DNA from: Mantis religiosa
Taxonomy: Eukaryota > Arthropoda > Insecta > Mantodea > Mantidae
Assembly: GCA_030765055.1 (NCBI GenBank)
Contig: CM060953.1
Coordinates: forward strand, 185,326,768-185,390,767
Direction of reading: 5' to 3'
Length of the DNA stretch: 64,000 nt
Under the pieces are notes generated by a model that made no database searches, was not told the DNA's origin, and saw only the letters and a program-made list of their open reading frames with translations. Position 1 is the stretch's first letter; every line of letters begins with the position of its first letter. The translations under genes were made by a program, and so were the position numbers. Positions 31,352 to 41,494 of this stretch are shown one piece after another.

Positions 31352-33046
31352 TTAAATTTTCCCGGAACCGGTTTCTGAGGTCTTCCCTCTATCTTCAGCC
31401 GGACATCGACTAGTTCTCATTGGTGTAGCTGGCAATATTTTGTCTTCGGTCTCCTCTGGTGGCGGTTCGAGGAACTTGCTGAACAAATCTTTCTGGGGGA
31501 TGTCGAAATTGAATACTTTGTTCCTATTTTTTGAAATAAAGATTTGTTCCCATGTGGACAGTTCTTCTTTTCCTGTTGTATGTTTTAGTAATTTTGGTTC
31601 TGGATTTATGTTGTGGTTTTTTTCCCAAAAATGCGTGGCAACTGCTGATTTTTCTAATTGTTTGTATTTTATGTTCCTAAAGTGTTCCTTTGCTCTTGTT
31701 TCTAAATTTCTTTTCGTTTTTCCAATATAAATTTGACTACAGTCACAGCATTCAATTTGATATATACCAGATTTTTTGTTAGATGGAATGGCATCTTTGA
31801 TGTTTGAGCAAATTAGGTTTTTTAAGGAGTAATGGTTCACTGGAGCTAGTTGAATGTTTTGTTTTTTGAAGACTTTTTTGAATTTATCAAAGGCCCATGG
31901 ATGGTAAGTGAATTTTTTGAAGATCATTTTAGTTTCTGTAGCTGAGAGGGTTGTGGTTTCCTTTAGTAGTTTCTTCTTTTTTGCTAAGTTCACTTTTTTG
32001 TCTACTAGTGATTTGGGAAAGTCATTTTTCTGTGCTATTTCAATAATTTTGTTGTATTCTATTTTGTATTCTTCTGCTGTGAGAGGGATGTTGACCAGTC
32101 TGTGTGCTAAACTATTAAAGATTGCCTGTTTGTGGGATCTTGGATTGTAGCCATTAGCTTTTATGTAGTTGTCTGTCTGTGTTGGTTTTCTGTAAATGCC
32201 AAAGTTTATTCTATTTTTATTTCTGATTATTTTTAGATCTAAAAATGGTAAATACTCGTCTTTTTCAACTTCTACAGTGAACTTGATGCTTTCTTCTTGA
32301 ATATTTAAAAGTTTTAGTGCATCACTGATGTGTTTTTTTGGCACTATGGCAAATATGTCATCTACATATCTTTGCCAGAGTTTGAACATCCATGGGAAAC
32401 CTTTAGTGATCCTTATTTCTAGTGCACTCATGTACAGATCGGCCAGGAAGGGTGATAAGGGGTTTCCCATTGCTAAACCAGAAGTTTGATGGAAATATTT
32501 TGTTTGAAACTGGAAGAAATTCTGTTCTATGCATAATTTGGTAAGTTCGATGTAATCTGAAATTTCAAGTGATGACATTCCAAGTGATTTGAGCCATTTT
32601 TCTATCAATGTTGGGAGTTGTTTAACTGGTATGCTGGGAAACAGTGATTTAACGTCAAATGAGACTAGTGTGTCTTCTTCATTTAGTTCAGTATCCTTAA
32701 TGTGTTCTATAAGTTCATAGGTGTTTTTGATGCTTAGGCTATCGAATTTTGGAAATGAGTTGAATTTGTTTGTTAGCCATTTTGCAAGTTTGTATGTTGG
32801 TGAATTTATACTGCTAACTATAGGTCTCATTGTTATGGATGGTTTGTGTATTTTGGGTAAGCCATAAAGTCTAGGTAAGGTTGGGTTATCTGGTTTAACT
32901 GCATATTTGTTTGATATTATACTTGATTTTGCTATTGTTTTTTCAAATGATTTTATGCAAGCTGTTAATGGATTTTTGTTAATGGTTTCATATTCACTGT
33001 TAGTTAGCATTTCTTCCATTTTTTCAAGGTAATCAGATTTTTCCAT
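31352..33046 (-). CDS. PLE family A reverse transcriptase-GIY-YIG nuclease
   Basis: 564 codons from the first Met; the frame is open upstream to the A8 run at about 33090. Residues about 59-68: YGLPKIHKPS. 129-137: SFDVKSLFP (motif A, catalytic Asp). 191-200: LAMGNPLSPF (motif B). 227-234: YVDDIFAI (motif C). 268-275: FLDLKIIR. 283-288: GIYRKP. 427-447: GIY-YIG nuclease (GIYQI...IYIGKTKRN), with the family's R and E in the following TRAKEH. The element copies its RNA by target-primed reverse transcription after nicking with the nuclease (family knowledge). This is the most complete retrotransposon gene in the window. Confidence 0.93.
   Translation of the reverse strand: MEKSDYLEKMEEMLTNSEYETINKNPLTACIKSFEKTIAKSSIISNKYAVKPDNPTLPRLYGLPKIHKPSITMRPIVSSINSPTYKLAKWLTNKFNSFPKFDSLSIKNTYELIEHIKDTELNEEDTLVSFDVKSLFPSIPVKQLPTLIEKWLKSLGMSSLEISDYIELTKLCIEQNFFQFQTKYFHQTSGLAMGNPLSPFLADLYMSALEIRITKGFPWMFKLWQRYVDDIFAIVPKKHISDALKLLNIQEESIKFTVEVEKDEYLPFLDLKIIRNKNRINFGIYRKPTQTDNYIKANGYNPRSHKQAIFNSLAHRLVNIPLTAEEYKIEYNKIIEIAQKNDFPKSLVDKKVNLAKKKKLLKETTTLSATETKMIFKKFTYHPWAFDKFKKVFKKQNIQLAPVNHYSLKNLICSNIKDAIPSNKKSGIYQIECCDCSQIYIGKTKRNLETRAKEHFRNIKYKQLEKSAVATHFWEKNHNINPEPKLLKHTTGKEELSTWEQIFISKNRNKVFNFDIPQKDLFSKFLEPPPEETEDKILPATPMRTSRCPAEDRGKTSETGSGKI
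31360..31404 (-). ncRNA. Hammerhead-ribozyme-like motif inside the 3' coding end of PLE A
   Basis: CCGG|CTGAAGA (31398-31392), helix II GAGG/CCTC, GAAA (31375-31372), C-CG-G helix III, cleavage triplet GTT, then CCGG, which pairs perfectly with the upstream CCGG. CTGAAGA fits the hammerhead consensus CTGANGA. The motif overlaps the last codons of the RT-nuclease frame, whose stop is at 31352-31354. Confidence 0.65.
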
Positions 33047-33059
33047 TATGACTATTTTG

Positions 33060-33770
33060 TTACCTTTGTCTGCCTTGGTGTATATGACGTTTTTTTTGTT
33101 TCAATGAACGGATGATATTTTGTTTGCTCTTGTGAACGGATCTGGTTTTTATTTCTTCCAAAATATTTTCACATTGGCTTTTAAGTGGGTTTTGTTTTGA
33201 TACTGGTAGACACTGTGCCGAAATGTTTATATCTGCAATGTAGTCCTCAATTTCGTTTGAAAAACTTACGCAAGTTTTTAATCCTTTGTTTAGAAGACCT
33301 AATTCTTTTGTGGAGAAATTTTGATTTGAAAGATTTACAACGTTTTCAAAGTTTTGCGTGTTTGTTTTTTCGTTAACGCTACTTGTTGCTGTTTTGCATT
33401 TAGCGTGTGGACTAATTGCTGCAGGACTCAAGTTTCTATTTCCGATGTGTCTCTTATTCTTGAACTTATTTTCGGTATGGTTTCGATGTGAAGAAATGTT
33501 CATCAAATTGGTCAATTTGTACTTTAGTTTTTCGGTTTTTGTTTTCATTTTCTTGCTTAGCATTGCCAAATAGTTTTGTTCGAAATTATCCCACATCGTG
33601 TTTCCCAGTGTTTCCGTTAAAACTGAATGAAGTTTATAAAGTTTCAATTCCGTTTCTTCCAAATTTTTATAATGTTTATTAATTTCTAGCTGTAAAACTT
33701 TTTTCTCAGCCGCTCTGTGTTGATTCCCGTAGCCTGGTTTTACTATCCTCCGGACAAATCGGGGTGTCAC
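33060..33770 (-). CDS. PLE family A N-terminal open frame
   Basis: 236 codons from MTPRFVRRIVKPGYG to GRQR. The protein is basic, with a helical, coiled-coil-like stretch (EINKHYKNLEETELKLYKLH) and no known catalytic motif; PLE proteins normally have such an N-terminal extension before the RT. The true protein continues in the next frame. The shift lies at the T8 run 33090-33097 (A8 on the coding strand), after which the second frame reads VIYTKADKGNKIVIM, the first conserved RT block. Confidence 0.75.
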   Translation of the reverse strand: MTPRFVRRIVKPGYGNQHRAAEKKVLQLEINKHYKNLEETELKLYKLHSVLTETLGNTMWDNFEQNYLAMLSKKMKTKTEKLKYKLTNLMNISSHRNHTENKFKNKRHIGNRNLSPAAISPHAKCKTATSSVNEKTNTQNFENVVNLSNQNFSTKELGLLNKGLKTCVSFSNEIEDYIADINISAQCLPVSKQNPLKSQCENILEEIKTRSVHKSKQNIIRSLKQKKRHIHQGRQR

Positions 33771-34256
33771 TTTATTTCGTAAACATAGCTTTATGAATTT
33801 TATGTTTGCAAAAAGATTCCTTTTCTTTTTCTTTTTCTTTTTCTTTTTCCCTTCCTGGCCGATCTGTACATGAGTGCACTAGAAATAAGGATCACTAAAG
33901 GTTTCCCATGGATGTTCAAACTCTGGCAAAGATATGTAGATGACATATTTGCCATAGTGCCAAAAAACACATCAGTGATGCACTAAAACTTTTAAATATT
34001 CAAGAAGAAAGCATCAAGTTCACTGTAGAAGTTGAAAAAGACGAGTATTTACCATTTTTAGATCTAAAAATAATCAGAAATAAAAATAGAATAAACTTTG
34101 GCATTTACAGAAAACCAACACAGACAGACAACTACATAAAAGCTAATGGCTACAATCCAAGATCCCACAAACAGGCAATCTTTAATAGTTTAGCACACAG
34201 ACTGGTCAACATCCCTCTCACAGCAGAAGAATACAAAATAGAATACAACAAAATTA

Positions 34257-34363
34257 ATATAATTATATAATAATATAATATTATATTAATATTATATATT
34301 ATATTATATAATAATATAATTATATTAATTTTGACGTCACTGTTACTAAATTCCTCCAAACAC
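34257..34363. repeat. AT-rich palindromic insert with 12-bp target duplication
   Basis: TAATATAATTATATAATAAT and its inverse form a long AT hairpin, followed by TTTTGACGTCACTGTTACTA and AATTCCTCCAAACAC. ACAACAAAATTA is duplicated at 34245-34256 and 34364-34375; the partner PLE has a single copy. The non-AT part matches 21282-21325 (minus), a PLE-associated segment. Confidence 0.8.
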
Positions 34364-35014
34364 ACAACAAAATTATTGAAATAGCACAGAAAAATGACTT
34401 TCCCAAATCACTAGTAGACAAAAAAGTGAACTTAGCAAAAAAGAAGAAACTACTAAAGGAAACCACAACCCTCTCAGCTACAGAAACTAAAATGATCTTC
34501 AAAAAATTCACTTACCATCCATGGGCCTTTGATAAATTCAAAAAAGTCTTCAAAAAACAAAACATTCAACTAGCTCCAGTGAACCATTACTCCTTAAAAA
34601 ACCTAATTTGCTCAAACATCAAAGATGCCATTCCATCTAACAAAAAATCTGGTATATATCAAATTGAATGCTGTGACTGTAGTCAAATTTATATTGGAAA
34701 AACGAAAAGAAATTTAGAAACAAGAGCAAAGGAACACTTTAGGAACATAAAATACAAACAATTAGAAAAATCAGCAGTTGCCACGCATTTTTGGGAAAAA
34801 AAACACAACATAAATCCAGAACCAAAATTACTAAAACATACAACAGGAAAAGAAGAACTGTCCACATGGGAACAAATCTTTATTTCAAAAAATAGGAACA
34901 AAGTATTCAATTTCGACATCCCCCAGAAAGATTTGTTCAGCAAGTTCCTCGAACCGCCACCAGAGGAGACCGAAGACAAAATATTGCCAGCTACACCAAT
35001 GAGAACTAGTCGAT

Positions 35015-35058
35015 GTCCGGCTGAAGATAGAGGGAAGACCTCAGAAACCGGTTCCGGG
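35015..35058 (+). ncRNA. Hammerhead-ribozyme-like motif (second PLE A copy)
   Basis: Same bases as at 31360-31404 in the other orientation: CCGG|CTGAAGA (35021-35027), GAGG/CCTC, GAAA (35044-35047), GTT|CCGG. Confidence 0.65.
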
Positions 35059-35114
35059 AAAATTTAAAAGTGAGTGTTGTTTTGTGTTATTAATCGACTC
35101 CTAATTAACTTAAT

Positions 35115-35262
35115 TTATACAACAACACTGTTTTCAACACTTCCATAAAAGGATTTATTGACACATTGCTTCACTCACACTGTTTATTCACAGGACATGT
35201 TTCAAGAGCTCTTGCTCCTATCATCAGCTGATATCTTCTCGATTCACTTTTGTACATGTTTT
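35115..35262 (-). mobile_element. PLE family 4, 3'-end fragment
   Basis: Contains the inverted end CTTCACTCACACTGTTTATT, the hammerhead-like motif 35188-35231 and TCTTCTCGATTCACTTTTGT. It directly abuts PLE A and then a D-repeat piece. Confidence 0.7.
35188..35231 (-). ncRNA. Hammerhead-ribozyme-like motif
   Basis: CAG|CTGATGA (35227-35221), helix II AGGAGC/GCTCTT (6 bp with one wobble), GAAA (35203-35200), C-AT-G helix III, GTC ending at 35194, then CTG, which pairs with CAG. All core positions are consensus. Confidence 0.7.
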
Positions 35263-35370
35263 TAGTTAATTGATGGAAATTAATCATTTCTTCACACTAG
35301 TCGTACACAGGCTAAGTTTTTTGATAGTCAACATCAAAAATTCAATGCCATGTCCGGGATATTAACCATG
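35263..35370 (-). repeat. D repeat, terminal fragment
   Basis: TTAGTTAATTGATGGAAATT to AATTCAATGCCATGTCCGGG; only the terminal part of the repeat is present. Confidence 0.6.
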
Positions 35371-36174
35371 GATCAAAAACCAGAGTTAAAATATTTGAAT
35401 TCTATAACACACAGTTCTATCCTTGAGACAAGAATGACACTAAATCCAGCTAGCAGATATCTCTTCTCCTCCCAGCAATCAGACCAGAAGTATCTTAAGA
35501 TTATGCTCCAGTTGTCCTACTTAGCTTCAATAATAAGCTAATAGCCTCCTCTTTTGGTAATGGCTCTAAGACCTACCCATACTAGCTTCTAATATGATGT
35601 TGCCATTTTATTTCTACATTTCTGAAATTTATATCTTTCCTACACCAAATCTGTATATAAATTCATAAGAAATACTTTCACATATTCCAAGAATTCTAAG
35701 CTAACCTGCCATACCTAATCTGGCAACTTTGGATACTTTCACCCCTTCCTAGCATAATCGACTACACTGCTTCTACAAATTTGCCTGAAAACCAGTTGTT
35801 GCTAATTACCGTACTTAATGTCATCTTACCCTGAGCCATGATGTGCTCATAATCTATTGACAAACCTAAAGCTCCTTAACATTTAACACAAATGCACAAA
35901 ATATTCAATTTAATTTTATTATTATAGGAATTAATTTATTCAATTAATTTATTCAATTCTGTATCAAGGTTTTGGAAATGGGTGAACCAATTAGAATACT
36001 TTCAGTGCTTGTTGCATGTTCTTAATTTAAATGCTTCTTAATTTAAATGCATTTCTTTAACAGATCTAACCAAGAGTGGAACACGTAATAACTGAAACAA
36101 AAATGAGCAACTCAAATGTTACAAGGATACCTGGGCAATAAACAGAGTTGCCAACAAAATGTACACACTCTTTA

Positions 36175-36330
36175 AGGAATAAAAACCATTTATTCTGTTG
36201 AAAAAGCTATTTGTAGTCATGTTTTTTGACACTTTGTCACTTACATTTTTAAATTATTGAGGGACTTCTTTCGGGAACCATCTGTTGACAACAGGTGATA
36301 GTTGGGTAGCGGTTGAAAATGGAAGTGACA
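36175..36330 (-). mobile_element. PLE 3'-end fragment
   Basis: CTATTTGTAGTCATG...GACACTTTGTCACTTACA resembles the minus-strand PLE ends at 21905 and 21330. GAAAGAAGTCCCTC with ACAACAGATGG upstream (minus strand) looks like a decayed hammerhead core. Confidence 0.45.
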
Positions 36331-36879
36331 GCTCTCATAACTTATAATCCCTTTTAGGTTTTACAAATACACAGAATAAGCATAACTGTCTAAGGTTCCT
36401 TTATGTCTCTGTTGCATGCACCAATGTATGCTACTCAAACTTTTCAATGCACACAGAGCGTTTCACTAAAAGTTACTTTTACCCTGTTCTGCTTGTCGAA
36501 TCTGACAACTCTTATACTGTTCATCTCATAAGCAGCAACTGAACTGAACTGAAAACTGGCTTTTATGCATCAGCCAGATGCAGAAGAGATATTTCAGGAA
36601 ACTGAAGTTTCTCGAATCAAAGGAATGGAGCATTGTCAAAGTCGAATCTTCTAGACTTCCTGAAATTGAATGGTCTGGATCACATAAGCAAGACACAACA
36701 AAGAGGCTAGCACTGGCTCATGATGTCAGAGTTGTTCTTGAAAATTCTGTTTTTCATTTTTCTTTTTTTATTTCTTTTTTCTTCTTTTTTTTTTCTTTTC
36801 TTACAGCAAACAATGCTTATCCTTTTGTGGTAAGTGTTTACTACCGCTAGATGATGGATTATGTTTTTGACTTTTACCA

Positions 36880-37345
36880 ACCATTGGAAGTAAAACAAAT
36901 TTATTGACAAAACCAAATGGTGGTATTTCAAATTTCATTACACAATCCTTATTTTCCAAAATAAATATTTTTTTCCTAAACCATCAAATCTATGGGTTCA
37001 TTCAATTCGTTCAAGAATTTAACTTTTGAGTTTATTTTGGATTAAGTGACCAAAAATCATCTGCTATAGCTGATTCATTAATCTTTTTATATTTAATATT
37101 TCTGAACTGTTCTTTTATCCTAGTTTCAATGACTAGTTTTACCAAAGTAAATGCCAGATTTGTTATAATAAGAGACTTAGCAATTTGTTTATATTATATT
37201 TATTTTGAAGAACTAAATTTATTCCATGCCCTTTAAAATTGTTGCAAATTTTTTTCTAGCCCAGGGGTGTCATTCTTGGATTATGTGACATGTTTGTGTA
37301 TGATTCATTTAAATCTAATTTTCCCTTTATATACAAATATTTAAT
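36880..37345 (-). mobile_element. PLE family 1, decayed nuclease-end copy
   Basis: Minus-strand pieces read ENKDCVMKFEIPPFGFVNKF and FWSLNPK, with the region of the FTYHPW motif near 37260 (written backwards as CCCAGGGGTGTCATTC). Many stops. Confidence 0.6.
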
Positions 37346-37374
37346 TTGTAACTTAAAACTTCACTTACTACAAA

Positions 37375-37575
37375 CACTAGATGTTAATATGTTCTTGTCA
37401 GTACTACCTTGTTTCGTTTGTAACGATGACGACAGTTTTGTTTGTGGTTCTGGCTGATGATGTGGAAGAATTTCCATGAAATTGCAATTTCGAACAATTT
37501 ATAAGAAAAGTGTCATCATTTCTTATACGATAAGTGAAGTTTTAAGTTACAAATTATTATATTTGTTTATATTTG
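37375..37575 (+). mobile_element. PLE family 1, 3'-end copy
   Basis: 3' part only: hammerhead-like motif, then CATCATTTCTTATACGATAA and GTGAAGTTTTAAGTTACAAA, as at 4880-4930. Together with 36880-37345 it forms another inverted pair. Confidence 0.65.
37446..37495 (+). ncRNA. Hammerhead-ribozyme-like motif
   Basis: CTGATGA (37454-37460), helix II GTGGAA/TTCCAT, GAAA (37478-37481). Compared with GTGAA/TTCAC elsewhere, an added G-C pair appears on both strands of the helix, a compensatory change. Helix I is weak (GG/TC). Confidence 0.6.
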
Positions 37576-37704
37576 TTTGCTTCATTGTTAATAGCTTCAT
37601 ATTTTATGTATTTATTTCCTTTTCTTTTATAATCTTGTATGTCAATTAGGCACTGTGTTGAGGTATATTGGCGATGAGTAGTTGTATAATATTGTGTGCA
37701 GTAG

Positions 37705-38555
37705 TACTGCCTGCCCACCACAAGAAGGCATACGTGGCCTGAAGAGGGAGAGGGTCTTGAACTGTTTATCTGCTCTGGTAGTGGATCTGTTTACTACAAA
37801 ATGAATATATGAGCATGAATATGAGTCACTCATACTGCCAGATCTAATACTCCTTTCAGTAAATGCAGTGATATGTATTGTCACCCGATCGTTGGAACAC
37901 CCTATAGAACCAGCTGAGAGCGGGCAAGCAGGGAGGTTGGCATTAGCCACGCCCCCCCCCCCCCCCTTGTTTGTCTTACAGTGGTGACAAGGGGCGGCTG
38001 GGAGAAAAAAACATCACTGCGCCGTCTCTTTCTGTTCCACCTGTGTTCTCGAACTTACGGGATATTTCATCTAATCTAGAACATTCTCGATCCCCCAGCT
38101 GACCCTATATAAGCAACATGCCGGGCAGTAAGTCAGTCAGTCAGTTAGTCAGAGTTCTTGGCGAGCAGTGTAAGAGTGCAGTTTACGACGAGAAGACTGT
38201 GTACGTGTATTGGAGTATTGTATGTAATTACGAATGCAAGTGAAATTGTAACGGACGAATTGATGAATCGTAATTGTGTGCATTACGTAATTCTGCGTAA
38301 TTGGCAAGTGTTTAACTGTAAGTCGAAAGAAATAAAGAACATTTTTGAGTGGTGAAATTGGACTTTTCATTTCAAGAGCCCACAAAGTCACAGTATTATG
38401 CATAGGTGAGTTATGTGGCAACAATGTATACTTTACATGAACCTTGCATCCTTATCACATCTGGACGGAGAGCATAAACATTGTGTGGACAGCAAAAGTG
38501 ATTTCGTTACACATTTTCCTGCCATGCCTTCTTGTGCTGGGTGGGCGGTAGAAGT
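37705..38555. mobile_element. MITE-like element split by a solo LTR
   Basis: Inverted ends CTGCCCACCACAAGAAGGCA (left) and the reverse of TGCCTTCTTGTGCTGGGTGG (right). The interior, with GATCTGTTTACTA and TGCCAGATCTAAT, matches 59105-59412. The LTR at 37879-38392 sits inside. No coding capacity. Confidence 0.75.
37879..38392 (+). mobile_element. Solo LTR 1
   Basis: Starts TGTCACCC, has a TATA-like CTATATAAGC at about 38104-38113, and ends CCCACAAAGTCACA. The 4-bp target duplication GTAT lies at 37875-37878 and 38393-38396. The sequence without the LTR is seen at about 59246 (GGTATTATGTATAGG). No polyprotein or primer-binding region adjoins it, so it is a solo LTR. Confidence 0.9.
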
Positions 38556-39364
38556 TCTTAAAATGTTTTCCTCTTTCAGCCGAATGTTACAAATATATGT
38601 TTGGTGGTGGTGGTTAAAATTATTTATGTTGATTTAATGAAATTGTTTTCTGTATGATGTGTTCAATGTCCTAGAGCACTAATCAGTCAGTGATGAGACC
38701 AAATGAACAAAACAAAAAGCAACTAACCTTTTTTGACGTGAAAACTTCTTTAGGCATGTTTAGCACTTTTTGTGGGTAGTGAATTAAACTGAGCCATCAC
38801 GCTGGAATATGTGACGCTCATGCAGGTGAAGTTGGCTCGAATCAGCTCAATCCGAACTAACGCCCCCCCCCCCCCCACACTCATTTGTTATTTCAGCCTT
38901 ATGTTGTCCATACCGCTATACACTGTAGATTTTCTGTTGCACTCGACAGTGTATCAACAACATGCATCCAGGTATGTTTTAACATATTTCAAATACTATG
39001 AAAAATTCAGAAACCCTACAGGAGTTTCATTAAAAAAATAATTGTCTTAGGGCAGTTCTTACAAACGTCTGTCAAGTGCCGGTAACCGATCCGGTCAGAT
39101 AACCTTCTGTCATTTAATAAGTGGACAACATGTCAAATTCCACTTTAATAGTCAAAAGGAACAGATAATATCACCGAAGTTCGGTATTTGAATAATTAAA
39201 ACCATAATAACAAAAAATAAAACGAGTGTGCTAATTGGAAATAAAAGTGTTAGGAATTCGTGCAAGAGATGTTTCATTTAAGAACTGTTTATTTTTATTG
39301 ACAATTACTCTTTGTTATGAGTAGTAAAAGTAAAACATAATATATAACATTAAATGTTTTAAAA
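38556..39364. other. Unique intron sequence
   Basis: Has a C-run at 38862-38874; no gene or repeat recognised. Confidence 0.55.
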
Positions 39365-40047
39365 TACGAGGTACATCCAGAAAGTAAGTTCTGTTTGGTA
39401 ATAAAATTAAATTGTGTACAGATACAGAAAAATTATTTATTGCACAAAATTCTACAACTCTTAAACTACTTTTACACATAACTGCCGAAATTTTGCAGAC
39501 ATTTGTCATAGTGAGGCACAAGTTTTTGTATACCTTCTTCATAGAAGTTTGCCACCTTTGTCTTCAACCAGTTGGAAACATTTTCTTTCAGGTCTTCGTC
39601 ATTGTTGAAGTGTTGACTGCCAAGGAAAGATTTGAGATGCACAAACAGATGAAAGTCACTAGGAGCAAGGTCAGGGCTGTACGGAGGGTGGTCAAAAAAG
39701 TCCCAGCCAAATCCCTGTAGGATGTTTTTCGTTGCATTTGCAGTGTGGTCGTGAGCTGTCGTGAAGAAGCACAACACCTTTTGACAGCCAATAAATTTCA
39801 ATTGGTTTCACTTTCCTAGAATTCAGAAAACGAATCACAGATCTGATTTCAAAAGCAGCGGGATTTTCAATCAACACCGACATTGTAAACAAGCACAACA
39901 AAGCTTACGTGGCTGACAGCGATCTCACAATGGCGCATGTTTCTTCTCCTTGATACAGAGTGTCTACCATGCATGTGCAGAACTACGATTGCAGCGCTGC
40001 AGCAGAGATAAATTGAAACAGAACTTACTTTCTGGATGCCCCTTGTA
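39365..40047 (-). mobile_element. Deletion-derivative mariner, copy 2
   Basis: 683 bp; inverted ends TACGAGGTACATCCAGAAAG and the reverse of TACAAGGGGCATCCAGAAAG. The internal deletion joining the HTH region (EIYWLSK) to VVLLHDSSRPH is the same as at 16684-17356. The C-terminal part reads PPYSPDLAPSDFHLFVHLKS. Confidence 0.88.
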
Positions 40048-40145
40048 ATTTTTAAGAATAATTTATAATGAATAGTTTATAAATTTTCACTTATGTCATG
40101 TGGTCTTAAGCGCACACAATTTTTTTTATATATATAATCATTGCT

Positions 40146-40490
40146 GCGCCATGGCTGAGTGGTTAGACCACTTGGCTCTCACCAAGGTGGCCCCAATTCA
40201 ATCCCAGGCAATGGAAAAATGAGATTTGTGGTGGACAACATGGCACTGGGAAGGGTTTTCTCCAGGTTCTCCAATTTCCCCCGTCAACATTCCACAATTG
40301 CTCCATCATCATCTTTCCTATCATCCATCTCGCTCTCATATATATCACCCACTACCTTCACCTTCACACCAGACATTAGGCTCATCACCTATCCTGGTAC
40401 TCTATCACATCTAACGCTTCGGTTCCTCAGGCCTGCCATAAAAAAAGTAGGGGAACAAAAATCCTCTAACACCACGATGTAGTATAACTA
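40146..40490 (+). repeat. SINE family B, copy B3
   Basis: Head CCATGGCTGAGTGGTTAGAC, then CAATTCAATCCCAGGC (B box with changes). The body has GGGTTTTCTCCAGG and the tail AAATCCTCTAACACCACGAT, which is shared with 53176 on the other strand. Confidence 0.8.
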
Positions 40491-41149
40491 GGGAATGATT
40501 AAGAAAGAATTATAATCATCTTTTATTATCTTCAGAGTAGAAATGTCTAACATATTTATCTGTTATTATGTATATTAATATCAAATATAGTAAAGTTTAG
40601 TCACTAACTGTAATTTATTGGGGTAGAATAATTTTAAGATTCATATACCAAAATAACTTATTGGTATGCTTCCATGCTCTTGAATGTAGACTCAAAACAT
40701 TAGTGATGTTCAAAACTTTCCCTGGGCTTTAATTACTTAAAGCTAATGGGAGTTGAGAAACTTCCCTTCCTCCTTCATTTTCAAACCCTTTTACTGTCAA
40801 ACTTTGGGTTAATCTCTTTCCATCCATTTTTTCCATACTTCTCTTTCCATACAAATTTTTTTATTTTAATCATTATTTTCCCTTGTGTTTTAATGTGTTC
40901 CTTATATTGTGTTTCCCTCTTTAATTCTTGGTCTTTCAGTTTTGATTTTTCCTTCTACTCTCATTTTCAGTGCTCGTTTAATTTTCTTTTCTCTGTCGTT
41001 CCATCTTTCGATGGACGTGTCCAAACCACTTCAGTTGTTTGTCTTCCATAACTACAGTTATTGATTTTTAAATGTTACCTTTTCTGTTATTTTTTCATGT
41101 TGAAACACATTACTTTTATAAAAAAACTTTACATTTTACAGAAAAGTTT
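40491..41149. other. Unique intron sequence
   Basis: T-rich stretch; the Phe-rich plus frame over 40746-41051 is compositional. Confidence 0.55.
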
Positions 41150-41310
41150 AAGGCCTCATCATTTAACTCTTATTATTTAAGTTAATTGATGGAAATTAAT
41201 CATTTCTTCACACTAGCCGTATAGTACTCAAGTACTTACAGTAGTAAGTCGTCACAAACGGTGTATCTCAGATGCGAGAGCCCCTAGTGGTTTACCGGGG
41301 AAATAGATAA
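41150..41310 (-). repeat. D repeat, body fragment
   Basis: TTAATTGATGGAAATTAATC, then a junction, then AGTAAGTCGTCACAAACGGT and CCCCTAGTGGTTTACCGGGG. The two parts are in opposite orientation, so it is a rearranged copy. Confidence 0.6.
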
Positions 41311-41494
41311 TTTATTCATCTTGCAAATCATACATTGTACATGAGTACTATGATATAAGACACATTAAATTGTGAATATACAGTGCAATTAACTATACTT
41401 GTAAATTAACAAGTCACATCCAATAAGGACAAGTCAATGTTTGTACAAAATAATGATTTATAAAGATATCTCAAGAATTTCATAATATACACAA

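Larger units (their letters stand above)
31305..33816 (-). mobile_element. PLE family A, near-complete copy
   Basis: About 2.5 kb, coding for an N-terminal domain, reverse transcriptase and GIY-YIG nuclease, with one frameshift in an A8 run. The 3' end carries a hammerhead-like motif at 31360-31404 and stops near 31305 (AACTTAAT). The 5' side ends at a (TTTTTC)n tract (about 33817-33850), beyond which an inverted copy begins. Confidence 0.9.
33851..35114 (+). mobile_element. PLE family A, 5'-truncated inverted copy
   Basis: Starts in the RT at LADLYMSALEIRITKGFPWM with an early frameshift and stays nearly identical to 31305-32450 in the opposite orientation. The 213-codon frame 34426-35067 differs from the partner by one residue (EKKHN against EKNHN). 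A 107-bp AT-rich insert interrupts it at 34257-34363. The 3' end and its ribozyme motif face right. Confidence 0.9.

Noticed and set aside
31440..32150. Plus-strand frames opposite the PLE A gene, and similar ones at 34150-34979, 43953-44207 and 44343-44597
   Set aside because: Antisense shadows of PLE coding sequence; they recur only because the PLE copies recur.
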